A stretch of DNA of 64,000 nucleotides from Prunella strophiata (taxonomy: Eukaryota; Chordata; Aves; Passeriformes; Prunellidae). Below, one piece after another: positions 48,621-61,000 of the stretch. Position numbers and translations under genes: made by a program. Every line of letters begins with the position of its first letter. Within the stretch, counting starts at the first letter, position 1. The DNA lies in assembly GCA_036583965.1 (NCBI GenBank), contig JAZBQD010000019.1:16073585-16137584 (forward strand), given 5' to 3'. Below the pieces are notes generated by a model that ran no database searches, was not told the origin of the DNA, and saw only the letters and a list, made by a program, of their open reading frames with translations.

Positions 48621-51600
48621 AGGGCTGGTGGCACTCCTGCCTGGCAGCCCCCTTGCTCCAGAAATATCTGATGTTAGGAGAATACATAACGGAAAAAAAT
48701 AAGGCAGAAGGAGAAAGAAGAGGTGGAGAAAAGCAATTGGACGGAATGGAGTGGGAGATGAAATTTTTTGCCCCCTTTATCTTCAGAAGGAATTTCTCAG
48801 CCTTCTGAAAATAGACAGTGTCACACAGTCCAAAGCAGAAATGCAAATTTCAGGGAGCTGTCAGTGTATTGGCAAGAGAGAAACTAGACCTCAAGTGTAG
48901 AACACAGAGCCAATTCTGCTGGCACTGAGCTAGAGAGAGTCAGGGAGACTTTTACCATCACCAAGTCACACCTTTGATGTAACAGGACACAGTTTTCCCT
49001 TTTTTCTTTTTTTTTCCCTTTTTTTTTCTTTTTTTTTTAATGAAGATTGTAACTTCAGTTCACATTAGGATATTTATCTTCTAGCTTTTACAAGGATTTA
49101 TCTTAGAAACTCTATTGTCTTAGAAAGAGCCTTACTGAAAGACTGCGTGATGGAAAATTCACCACTGTTCTAAGTAAGGTATGTTAGTGCTTAATTGCTG
49201 ACATTATTTAAATTCACCCCTGCTTTTTTGCCTTATCCAATTCTAAATTTTCAACTGCTGCATCTTGTAATGCTCTTTTCTACTATATTAAGGCTCTCCT
49301 TGCTCCAACTCCTGGAGTCATTTTCAGGCAACAACAAACTCATTCATGAAATATTTAGTCCTCTTAGACAAACTGGTTGGCTGAGATTCACTCATCCTTT
49401 ACTGCAGACTTGTCAGATCTCAGCTCTGAATCCTTCTGTGGGTTCTGGGCTCAGAGGTGTAAGAAAAAAAAAACAACATTTTCTAGATTTATTCACCAGC
49501 TGAGCACCTTTGAAATGCACCTCAGGTATTGGCATGAGAACAATCTCCTACATGCATCACACAAATTCAACCCTACCCCAGTTTCCATTTCCCTCCCCTG
49601 CAATTCAGCAGGGACCAGGCCCACTCAGAATTTGCCCTTGCTCTGCTGGAAAAAAACGTTTGCTGAGACAAAAAATGCAAAGTTGTGCTGTCTGCATGGA
49701 CCTGCTCACACATAAAAAACTGTTCACACAAACAGGCAGCCATCCTAGGCAAAGACTTAAGATTTTTCAAATGCAGAGTTCTAAAATTCCAATTATATTT
49801 TTAGGGAAGAAGAAAAAAAAAAAGTAGAACAATTAAAAAGGTCCAGGAAAAAAATGGCAAAAATACAGAATACAGAATTCCAGTATTTTGGTGCTATCTC
49901 AGTTTCTTGTGATTTGAGTGAAATCTTTCATGCTATTTCCAATGTAACGAATGCCCTTTCAGAAATTTGAATTTTGAAATTTGTTTTGTTAAAGATATTG
50001 ACCAAATTTAACTTTAAAAGTCCCATATTTTCTGCAAAATACTCAGCATTTCTGTAAAGTATTTAAAATATGAGAGACAAATTTTATTCAAGCTTTACTA
50101 GGTGTCTTTTTGAGTTGGAGATTTGACAGGTTTAAAATGTGACAACGTGTTCTAGAATCAGGCTTTGGAAAGAAACAATTACAAAAAAGCTAAATGACAA
50201 AATAATACCCAGTTACTTCAAACTGACATTCCTCTGTTATAAATCCAAGCCAAATGGGAGGAATTCATTTCTCTTCTAGGACTGATTCACCCTTTCCATC
50301 TTAAGCCACAGCATCCTGCAGCCCTTTTCTGTAGTTTCATGCAGCTGGGTTGGAAAGGTTTAAAAATGGCTTATGGGGGAAGCCATTAAGTACAATGAGC
50401 ACTTGAGCTACAATAAAGGGCTTTCAGAATATGCCCAGATTACACCACAGTTCTGCTTTCCATACAGTAGGGAGAGGCTGCATCACTAATATGGCTGTGA
50501 TAGGAGCCCTTAGGAACTGTCATGCCTATTGTGTCACTAATCCATAGATTATGTGCCTTTTATAGAGCCTATTACATAACAGATCATGATGGGTCACAGT
50601 GTCAAGGATGGAAGGATTAAATGAAGAGGCACTTTGCACATTCAGATTCTGATTTTTAAAAGTTAATTCTGTGTATAAGAAGGAATCTTTTTTTTACCCC
50701 CCAGCTTAGAAAAATTTAGCCTAGCATACACTAAAGAATGAAATCTTTTTCAAAATTCAGAGAATGCAGAATATCCTTTTTCTCCACTTCCATAAGACTT
50801 TTCTGTAGATGCACAAAAAGCTCCACAGTGGCTAATGCCAAGTTTACACAGCAGCAGAGATTCCAGTCCCGTGCACAGTGCTTAAGAAAAAGAAGATCAA
50901 GCTTTGTTTTAACTTGCATCTCCTGGTAGTAAACTGGCCAGGAGTATTCATGAGAAGACTCTTGTCTGATGAAGCTTAACACACATGTTAACACATGAGA
51001 TGAGGTAAATAAACTCTGAGCTCCTCTTTTTCCAAGAACTGCATTTAAAGCTTTTCCTAAGCCCAGCACAGACTGCACCACAGACTAAATACAATATTCT
51101 GGGAGTCTCCACACACCCTGAGGAGCACTACAGGCATGCTGGAAATGGGAAACCAAGGGTAAGGAGGAGTATTTCCAGAGCCCTAGGGAACTGGGAAAGG
51201 AAAATAGTACTGTGTGGCCTTTGGACCTTTTTTCCAGCCTCTCATCAGCATGCAGTACTCAGTGTGAACCTGCTGGACACAATATATCACTGGATGAGGC
51301 AGCCAAAATGCTCTTGATCAGGGTTTTTTCTGAGGTTGCCAGAATTGCTTCTGGATCTGTGCCTCAGTACAGCAAACTGTGTTCTCAGCAAACTGAGTTC
51401 TCAGTTTTCTAGTCCCAAAAGAGCAAATTGTGTGTTTCAGAATTGCTGCAAATCAAACTGACACGCTTCACTCACTCCAAATAATGGCTTGATCCAGGCA
51501 AAGCTCCCTAGAACACACAGAATGTGGGGCCTTCTCTCACTCAGCTCAGCAGGGTCTAGACTTCACCAAACAGCTAACATGTCCTATCTGGGTCCTGAAA

Positions 51601-51658
51601 TTTTAGATTTTCAACAATATATATGAGAATGTTTCACATCTACTAATCATCTGAGAAA

Positions 51659-51697
51659 AAAAAAAACCAGCCAACACTCTTGTTTATATAATTTATT
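51659..51697 (-). terminator. Distal polyadenylation site of SLC24A4
   Basis: On the minus strand AATAAA (51697-51692) is followed within ~15 bases by GAGTGTTGGCTGG and a T11 run. This is a canonical hexamer with a downstream GU/U-rich element. Cleavage would be near 51675-51685. Confidence 0.55.
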
Positions 51698-54600
51698 GAT
51701 AGTGTACATATTTTTATATAGTGCATTATAATACTGACTGCTATAATCTTTATAAATGCTGAGTTAACTATTTTTTAAAATTTTCACAACAAAAATAATC
51801 AAATATCATGCCAACATTTTGTAACAAATTATCACATTAAATCCATTTGGATTTCATGACATATTTATCTGTACAATGGACCCCATATCACAGAGCATTC
51901 ACAGTGCATAAGGTCACAGTCATTGAAAAAATAAGTAACATGAGAGATTTCTGTTATTTACAGTTTACAAACCCATCCCTTTCTGTTTTCAAAGTAAGCA
52001 GTTCTAGAAAGTTTTCATAGTATTTAAAGAGGTATTGCACCTCTGAAGGGTGCACTGCAAATGCCTGCAAGTATGAAACACAGGTTTTTAAAAGGTTCAG
52101 AAGTTATTTTAGTGACCATAAATTATTTCAAAGAATTTCTTGCAATGGAGGAAATACTGTGAGCCAAATTCTATGCTCAGTGCCATTGATACTAATTTGT
52201 GCCAACTACCAGGACACTAAGGAACACTGGCACCACTCTCAAGAACGTGAAGGCAAGAATTTGGTCATAACTTTGCTGCAGTAACAGCCATTTGAAACAC
52301 AGGTGTTGCTGGGGAAGCAGATTTACAAGTTTTCTTTGCATACATAACTGGTGTATCAATAAAGGCCATAATCTTTCTGCAATAACCCTCTGAAAGGAAG
52401 CATCTCAGTTGTTATTAATCTTTCTAGAGATTGTATCTGTCTGGTTCTCACATATTCTGATACCTTTAGAATTTGCTACCATGCCTAGTGCTATGAACCA
52501 ATCTTTTTGTCATTCAAGTTTATCAAGACAATCTCAGTGATAGGACAGCAATGATTGCCTACATTCTTTGTGCAAGTGAAGAACAGAATTAAATTCCAAC
52601 TGGCAATTCTTCTAAGAAAACATCCCAATGGCATTAATTTCCCATAGTTATTCATTTCTTTCAGACAGTGCTCTGAAGAGCAAGCAGAACCATGTGATGA
52701 ACAAACTGCCACAACCACTGCACATCCTGGCCTGTGGAGAAGCAGCCACACATCTCACCTGTCAGGAGAGGCACAGGACTCCACAGGCTCCTCTGGGGAA
52801 CAACCATCAGGACCTCACATGTAGGAAAATGTGAGAAAAGTGCTCAAGTTATTCAAAAGGAGGCTTTTAAACATGTACACGGTCAGAAAGCACACATCAG
52901 CTGAATGACATTCCCTTCTTCAGCAGGACATTAAACACTTGCATACAAACTCTTTCCAAATGGTTCAACAGAATAATAACAGGTTTGGTACAGAATTGCT
53001 GGAACTAAACACTGTCATTTACCTGTGTAACCATCACACAAATCTCACCATCTAACAAGATGAAAAATGTGGCATTCAGACTCATGGAAATAGAAAGAAA
53101 AATGTGCAGCAAATGCATGAGCTGCAGAGATTTTCTTCTGAATGTTTAAACACAAATAACAGAGAGATCTGAGGCTTGCAATGACAGAACATTATGCTCC
53201 AAGGTGATGTACTTCAATAAGGAAGATTCTTTGGTTTCACCTGGCTATCAGAGTTATTTGAGTGTCTATTTCATATTACACAACATCTGATCTTTCCTTG
53301 GCATGAATAATCAGACAGTATTTCTACAGCTTAAAGAACTCTACCAAAACCAACTAACAGTGGGACACAAGTAAATGGCATTAAAACTGCAAGAAATCCA
53401 AGAAAGGAAAACAACAAAACTCATGAGGCATTTGTGCACCTAGAGCAAACACATAATAGAAACAAGTGTAATTAAAGCAGAGTCACATGGGAAATCAAAG
53501 ACAGAATAGAATCTTCTCTATAATTGCTAAGTATTAGATTAGTAAAGACCTTCGCCATTTGTTTACATGTTGACAGAAAGCTTACAAATATAATCTAAAA
53601 CCAGAAGCTAACTTTCTTTATTACAGCTGCAGCAAGCATATAAAAACAAAATAAAATTGGCACACCAAAGACTGAGCCAGGAGAAAGGTGGTTGACTATG
53701 CTGTACCTGTAGGGAAGACTTAAGGTGTTCTTCTAGGCTTGAGTTCAGCCCAGAGAGAAGCCCTTAGACCATCAAAGAAACATTGGGATAACCATACCTG
53801 GAGCTTCTTAGATTTAGATGTGCAGATCCTGAGCTTGAAATCTTTACTCAAGCAATACTTCACAATGCAGGACAATTGTCATGGTGAATAAATGGAATCA
53901 AACACTGCTGAACACAATGGAAACACTCCCAGTTCCTTGCTACAGACAGGGTTACACTCCATGGGTCTGTGTGGGACTGTGCTGCTCCAGGGGAGCTGCA
54001 GCTCAAACGAGCTGCTAAAAGCCCTCCTTGGCCAGCTGTAACTCAGGTTTGATCCTGCTCATACACAAGGGCAGATGCACAGTTGAGAAGTCTGAGACAA
54101 GGAACGAGTTCTCTTATTGACAAGAGTGGAAATCTAAAGTGATATCAGCAGAGCAGAAGTCCACAGATTCTGGTCAAACCTTTTAATCTGAGAAAGAAAT
54201 AAAATCTTTAGACTACAAAACCAAGAGAACATGGAAAGAAATGACTATGATAAGAAACCCAGAAACCATGCTTCACTGTCACCTTAGGACACAATCCAGC
54301 AAGGCACTTGGATAGATGCTTAGCTTTAAAATGGAATCAAACCTATTGAAATTAAGCTTTGCTGGATATGGGATATCTTTTTCTGAGTTGTGTTACTTTT
54401 CAGTGTTAGTATGCTGGCAAATTTCAGATCACACTAACAGTTTTCTCTCTCACATCCACCAGCTTTCTTTTCACTCTTGAGCTGAACATTAACTTACAGA
54501 ACATTGTGACATACATTCCAAACTCAGCCAGAAAACTTTTGCAATGGCTAATGATACAAAATGGCTGCAAAATTTTATAGATACAATCTGAACAGCTGCA

Positions 54601-57600
54601 ATATAGAACTGTGCTAACAGCAGAGAGCCAAGCACAAATCACTCCTTTTCTTGACCAGAAAATGGCAACATTTTTAATGGTTTCCTGACCACACAAGATA
54701 CTATTTTTCTTTTCTTTTCTTTTTGTATACATGTGAAAGGCACTAGTCTGCTATTACTTGTCAATAGCCTCCTGAATTACTGATACATTCTGATGTGGGT
54801 TTATCTGCAATACAACAATTTGTCAATCAAATCTTTCTTGGACCATTCAGTTTACCTACATGGCTTAGTGTTTAACTATTTATTTTAGCATATGGGCAAG
54901 GACTACTTAGGAGCTTCTTCAAGTACTTCATATGATTACGTGTCATCAAAGCCCTGACACAGCATCTCATAATTCTTTGGCAGACAATACATCCTTGGTC
55001 ATGTGGTGGTGCCAAAAGAGAATCCTACTAATGTTATTTATAATGATAAGCACAGCATGATACTTGTCTCATAGCTGTGGATGCAGATGAAAACACCCCA
55101 TGAAATGCAGCATGAGAATTCAATATAAATTGTTCTGAAGTGAGTTTATGTTTCAGGGAGAGCTACAGATGACAGGAACCAGCCTCACATTGTAAGGGTT
55201 GTTCTGGATTCTGAGACTGCTTCTGCTAAAACACAACACTGGTTTTCTGGAGCAGGTGATATTCAGATTAGGCAAAGTAATTTTAAATGATGTGTGAAGG
55301 ACTTAGGGAATTAGCAAACAAAATTCATGTATATTTGGGCAGAAAGTCAGCTGCTATGGAAAAAAATGGTGCCCATACTCTTCTGAAGTTTCCTGGCTCA
55401 GAAATATGAAGGTACAATACAATTTTCTAGATCTGGCACTATAAACTTTGATGCCCTCATCCCTGTCAACTCAGCTGATCACTATCCATTCAAAACCAGA
55501 CTTTGGAACTACTCTTCTGTTATGTAAAGACAACTGAGCTGCCTGAACTGTGCACAGGAGAGCAAATGTTTGCTTGGAGACAGTTCTCCAAGACCACAAA
55601 AACAGAATATAGGAAAAAACCCATTTACTCAGCCTCTCTCTCTGCTCCTTTCAGTCTCATACCTAAGTCATCACCAGATTTTCAGCAGTAAACTGTCCTC
55701 CTGAGAGACAGCAGGGGAGAGAGGAATACTAGGGAGGGATGTTCCTACAGTGGTGCAGCAGTATGCTGCATTTTCACAGCCTTTCTGCAACAAAAGACTC
55801 CAAGATGAACATGAATTCCATCTCCTCAGCTTTACACTGCAGCAAAAACGTTGTGAATGCCTGGAAATGGGGTCATTGGCATACTTGAGATAAAGTGTGT
55901 TTGCTGCCATTCTTGACTATTCAATAAAGCATTTTTGTAATGCTGTAATTGTGTCCATATTTAGTTCTTAGCTTAACGACACAACTGTTTAATTAAGGTA
56001 AGAAACCCTAAATGGATACTAATACTGACATTTGTAACAAAATGTAAAGCAAATAACAAATATGTTGCTCTTTTTCTCTTTATAATCACATTGAATGGAC
56101 CCAAGTCTTAAAAAAAACACCACCAGCAGCATACACTCTTTAATTTATTCTAAAATAATTTAAAAAATAATTTTAGTTGTAAACTCATTGTCTGGTGTAA
56201 ACAGTATTCTGCATGTCAGCTGGCTAAACATAATTATTTGTCATATATGTCAAAAGAAGGAAATTTCTGAGTAAGTGCTTATTTGCTAAGTTTTTATAGT
56301 ATATTCTCATTGACACATTTTTTTATATTTAGTCTTAATGGAAAATATCAATACATTTAAAAACATATCAACTGTTAGTTGACAGGTTTGGTTTGGTTTA
56401 TAAACATTAAAAAAATTTAAAAATCTATGTATAAAGGTAACTGTGCTTCTTTAGAAACTTTATGTGATCATTCACATACAGCTTCAAAATATTTTTAAAG
56501 TTTAGTAGCAATTCAAAATATGCTGTCTCAGTGATTTACAATTGTATCACTGCTAAATTGCGGAATGTTACCTGCTATTTTAATACTCTGGGCTGGATCT
56601 TGCTGTCAATTGTATCCAGAGTAATTCCTTATATCAGATTTATGCTGGTGGAAAGGATATCAAAACTTGGCTTCTACTCAGGGATAAAAAAAAGTATATC
56701 ATGCTTCAAAATTTGCATGCAATCAAATCAAGGACCATATTCTCTTGACAGACTTGCTTTTGTCAGGGTGACTCTTATCTGCACTGCTCCGTGTCAGAAA
56801 TTCATCTTCATTAAGCTTCTGGGAATAAGAAAAAATGGTGAAGAATACACCAGCTTCTTGACTGATGAAATAAGCTTCTTCCTCTCACCAATCAAACTGA
56901 ATCAAACCAAATCATAATCAGGGTGGGTTTTGTTGTCAGAAAGTCTGGATTATGTTCAGCTACTACTCCCAGCTGATAACAATAACTGATAGTTACTGAG
57001 CACCCAGTTATATTTTATTTCTTTAGCTTCTTCTAAATTTACACAATGGGCTTACAATGGCCAATGCAAAGTTGTTTTTGTGGTGCAATATTCCACAAAT
57101 GTCAGTTTATATCTATGTATACAGCATTCCTCATTAACAATAAAACATATTTTTCAAGTATGAATTTCTGCATGTAAATTCTCTTCTTCAGTATGCAGTT
57201 ACTCTGACTTCTAGTGTGCATCAACACAAGTGATACAACATACAACCATTTCCTCTTCTTTCTCTGCCACATTGTTCATTGAACAGAGTGATAAATATCC
57301 AACATTGCCATCAAAAACTGTCAGTGCAGTTTCTCTATAAGCAGAGCACTTGAAGGGGGAAATGATCCTCAACAGTGCATGCCATGATATGTGCCTTGGA
57401 CTTTCTGGTCCCGTAGTTTAAACATTCTGACTGATCCAAGAAAGGTTCTGAACTTGCCTCTTATCCTTCCATGGAAAGTAAATGTCAAAACCAAAAGAAC
57501 TATAAAGATTTTTCTCCCATCCTCTTGCTAACCCTGATGGTGGTGGTTGATTGTCTGCAGGAGAAAGAAAAACACAGCAGAATGCCCAGAAACGGGTCCT

Positions 57601-57859
57601 TTTAGAGTTCTGTGTAAGATCCATGTAGCTTTATGACAGAGCAGCAATATCCAAAGGTGAGGAAAATGCTTTGGTTGCCTTCAGCTAGCATGTTAAAAGA
57701 AAGGTGTGCTTTCCTTCCATATAGGTAAAGTGCTCATTAGCTGATTAAGCAGGAATGACACTCAAATTATTGATGGAAAGAAGGTAGAAGTGTGAAATGC
57801 CTCCTGTCATTTACAGCATGTGTAATCAGAAGAATTTCAGTCTCTCTCCTTGTTGTGGT
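51680..57859 (-). other. SLC24A4: SLC24A4 3' untranslated region (predicted, long)
   Basis: About 6.2 kb of AT-rich, largely unique sequence follows the SLC24A4 stop codon with no further exon. Minus-strand AATAAA signals occur at 57019-57014, 56149-56144, 54884-54879, 53622-53617 and 51697-51692. Only the last is followed by a strong GU/U-rich element (GTGTTGGCTGG then T11, ~51680-51659), so the distal end is placed there. Shorter isoforms ending at the earlier signals are possible. It carries pieces of ancient amniote repeats. The extent is inferred, not proven. Confidence 0.5.
54294..54367. repeat. Ancient MITE-like palindromic element
   Basis: Exact 9-base inverted arms ATCCAGCAA (54294-54302) and TTGCTGGAT (54359-54367) enclose a GCACTTGGATAGATGCTTAG core. 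This resembles the common reptile/bird repeat beginning "atccagcaaagcacttaagcacatgcttaa". It is an old, decayed non-autonomous element inside the predicted SLC24A4 3' UTR. Confidence 0.5.
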
Positions 57860-58012
57860 TTAAAGTTCTTCTCGGCACATAGGGAAGTTGACAAAGGTGA
57901 AGACATTGAACTCTATCATTATAGATAAACACAGGAAAATAGCATAAAGAAGCAACACGTAGATGCCTAACTTCCTGTCAAGTTTCCACTTATTTACATG
58001 GATTCCAAACAC
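57860..58012 (-). CDS. SLC24A4: SLC24A4 terminal coding exon
   Basis: After a GCTTGCAG acceptor it encodes [16 protein letters not shown], a last hydrophobic helix [18 protein letters not shown], and the tail [15 protein letters not shown], then TAA at 57860-57862. Human NCKX4 ends NVFTFVNLPMCREDD, so only the last residues differ. The coding part is 153 bases. Confidence 0.97.
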   Translation of the reverse strand: MFGIHVNKWKLDRKLGIYVLLLYAIFLCLSIMIEFNVFTFVNFPMCREEL

Positions 58013-61000
58013 CTGCAAGCAAACAGAGAGTCAGTTAATAAAGTTCTGAAGGAGACTTTTGGAAACAACCATTATAAGCTAAAAATGAGAGTCTTTTGAA
58101 TTAGAGGTCTTGCAGGAAGACAAAAATATATTCTCAGTATTTTACAGATCAGAAAGGCAACATACCTTGTTGACTTGGTTCTGAGTCTCAGTTGTCCTAC
58201 AACTGTTTTACAAAATATTCAATGAACTAAACTAAATTAATGTCCCTCCCTCAAGTGTTCCCCTGCAAATCCTTTATGTCCCAGTAGTACACCAGCACCT
58301 AATGCCCATTCTTTCAACAGCTTCAAAAAAGGTGCTCTACTTGTTTATTTGCTGAGCTCCAGAACTAAGGGGTTACAAGGTACAGGTAGAAAAGCAACAA
58401 AGTCCTCATGAAGGCTTCTATTTTTCACGGTGTTCAGTGCCTCTGAATTATTATTTATTTTGCTAAAACTTTCCTCTGAGTTTGCTGCAGGAGGGTCTGT
58501 GCAAATCAGGGTACTCAGCAGAACAAATGAGACTGTAACAGATGCCTCAAACTCAGGTGACCTGGCTTCTTCTGGGAAAAGACTCTTTTCAGAAAAGCAT
58601 GAAAGCTAGCACAGTAATGCCTCTGCATAATCCTCCCACTTTTTCCCAAGGTGCTGATTAACAATATGCATGCAGCAACACCAGATACAAATGTGTACAG
58701 AACACTGGTGCTGTTTCACAGGCACTGTGTAGTATGGCAGGCTGGGGATAAGAAATGAAAGGAACACTTTATAGATCAGATACATTAGAAGTTAGTAGCA
58801 GAGTGAACAGCTCTGGCCATTCTATCACTGAAGTCATGCACAGGTGATGTGAAGCTTTGTAAGACTTAGTCATGCAGCAGTGTGAAATCTCCAGTGATAA
58901 CCACCTCCTCTACAAAGCCTCCACAGGCAATCAGTGAAAGATGTTAGTAGAAGTGGATATTTTTATACCTTTTGGATTCCTTATACCTGATTTGATTCTT
59001 CCTACAGAGCGTTCCCTGGGAGTCAAGCAGGAACAGACCTTAAGTACCAGCAAAATTGACTTTTCAAACAGAATTATTGTTTCACCTTAAGAAGTCATGT
59101 GTTACAAGGGTGTCTTATGCTGAGTCACATTTAGCATGTCTCTTCCAAGTCCTGGGGTTCAGTCCTCACAGACTAGTCTTCACTAAGGGTTCAGGCTACA
59201 GCACTTGATTTTGGCTGATGAAGCACAACAGGTCTTGTCTCAGCCTAGAGACAGGCCAGGGGTATGGACACAGGACCACAGAAGTACTATTGGATTCAAA
59301 AATTTCAACACTGCCACTGAAATCCATGGGACATAGCCACTGAAATCCATGGGACATACACATATCCAGCATGTCTTGTACCAAATGCCAGATTTCAGTC
59401 CTCACTGAGGACAATGGTGGCTCTTCAACTCATGGTATTGCTAGAAGAGATCAATGCTAAGTATTTCTATTTTATCCTTCTGTAACATGTGAATACCTAA
59501 CAATTATTTTCAAATTCAAATACTTGTAGATGCTCTAATACTTACAGTAAGTGCCACTGATCCTAGCAAAAGTGCAACTGAATAAACCAATCCTTTGCTG
59601 TTTATTTTAACCTGTGGAAATCAGAAAATACTTTTAAAATGCTGACCATATAACTGTACTTTGAGATCAAAAATCAATTTACTGATTTAAAGTCCACCTT
59701 ATGCTTTGAACAGTGCCTTACATATTTTAAACTATGCAAATCCATAACAGATGTATCCTAATGAAGAATGGGAAGATTAAGGAATCAAACTGAATGTAAA
59801 GTAATCCCATCTCCATTAAAAAAAGAAGTGAGCATTTATAACGGATTTTATGTAAAAATCCTCAGAAGAGAAAGACATGCTGTTATTTGGTCTTAGTTCC
59901 AAAAATGCTGAGGTACATGGAGACAGGTTTACTGGAAGTTGTGTAGCAAGAAAATGACAGAGTCATGAACCATCCCTGGCCATAGTTTTTTTGCTACACA
60001 GTGTAATGTACTCCAGCTGACAAACTGGAAATTAATCGCAGCTTGTGGAAGAAGAATTGCTTCCTTAACTGGGTTCCTTGACAAAGAAATAACACCTTAT
60101 TTAGCAACTAATAACATGACCAACAGGTTGGTTTTGAATTTATTCTATTTGCAGGCTTTGTTTTCAGGATTTTTAAAAAACAGAATAAAAGTGCAAATGA
60201 AAGATTTGCCAAGTATACATACGGTTGATCCGTAATCGATCGCCATGGTCTGCAAGCCCCATGGAACACCAAGTCCCACCAGAATGTCAAAGACATTGCT
60301 CCCTACTGTATTGGATACTGCCATGTCACCAAGGCCTGCAGAGAAAAAAACAACACAAAAACAACTCTTTGATAAAATCAAAGTACATGGCCATTACTCT
60401 GTGCACTGGAGGAAACGGAAGGGGAATGATCTGCATTGATCCAATCCCCCTTAACTGGCCAGAGTATTTGAGGTAGGGAGACAACTTCCATAACATTGGC
60501 CCTGACTTCTGAAAAAAATGTGCAAAAATTGCTCACTCCAACTACACCTTGCTTGTGTCTTGCAAAGCCTTTGCAGGGTGTGTGGGAGCCATGCAGCACC
60601 TGAGGTCAAAGTCTTGTTCTAGGTAGTCTGCAGCCACAGGGAACCTGAAGATTGTGCACTGGAGTCAGTATGTGGGTATGTGACCTTCATCTCATGTGAA
60701 TGAAAAGAGATCCTGAAAATAACCAACCAAATGATAGTCAAAGATATTATGCACTTCTGTGGGGCTTAATCAGTAATAATTTCACTTCAAAACCAGCAAA
60801 ATACTACAGGAAAGGAAAAAAAAGGTAAATGGTGGTAAAGTACCTAAGTATTATTCAAAATCTACTTCTAATGCTCACCACTGGCTGGCATCTCATTCTG
60901 CACCAGGGTCAGTGGATATGAGGAAGGCAAAATTCTCTGTCCCTGCTAACTTCTCTTAGACCTGGCCTAACTATTGAATCACTTCCACTAAGTGAATACT

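Larger units (their letters stand above)
48046..51679. other. Intergenic region between RIN3 start and SLC24A4 3' end
   Basis: About 3.6 kb. It contains the RIN3 promoter candidate, a (GT)n tract (48122-48155), the CpG cluster near 48.55 kb and a T/C-rich run (about 48990-49040). No exon, RNA gene or identifiable transposon is seen in the rest. Confidence 0.6.
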
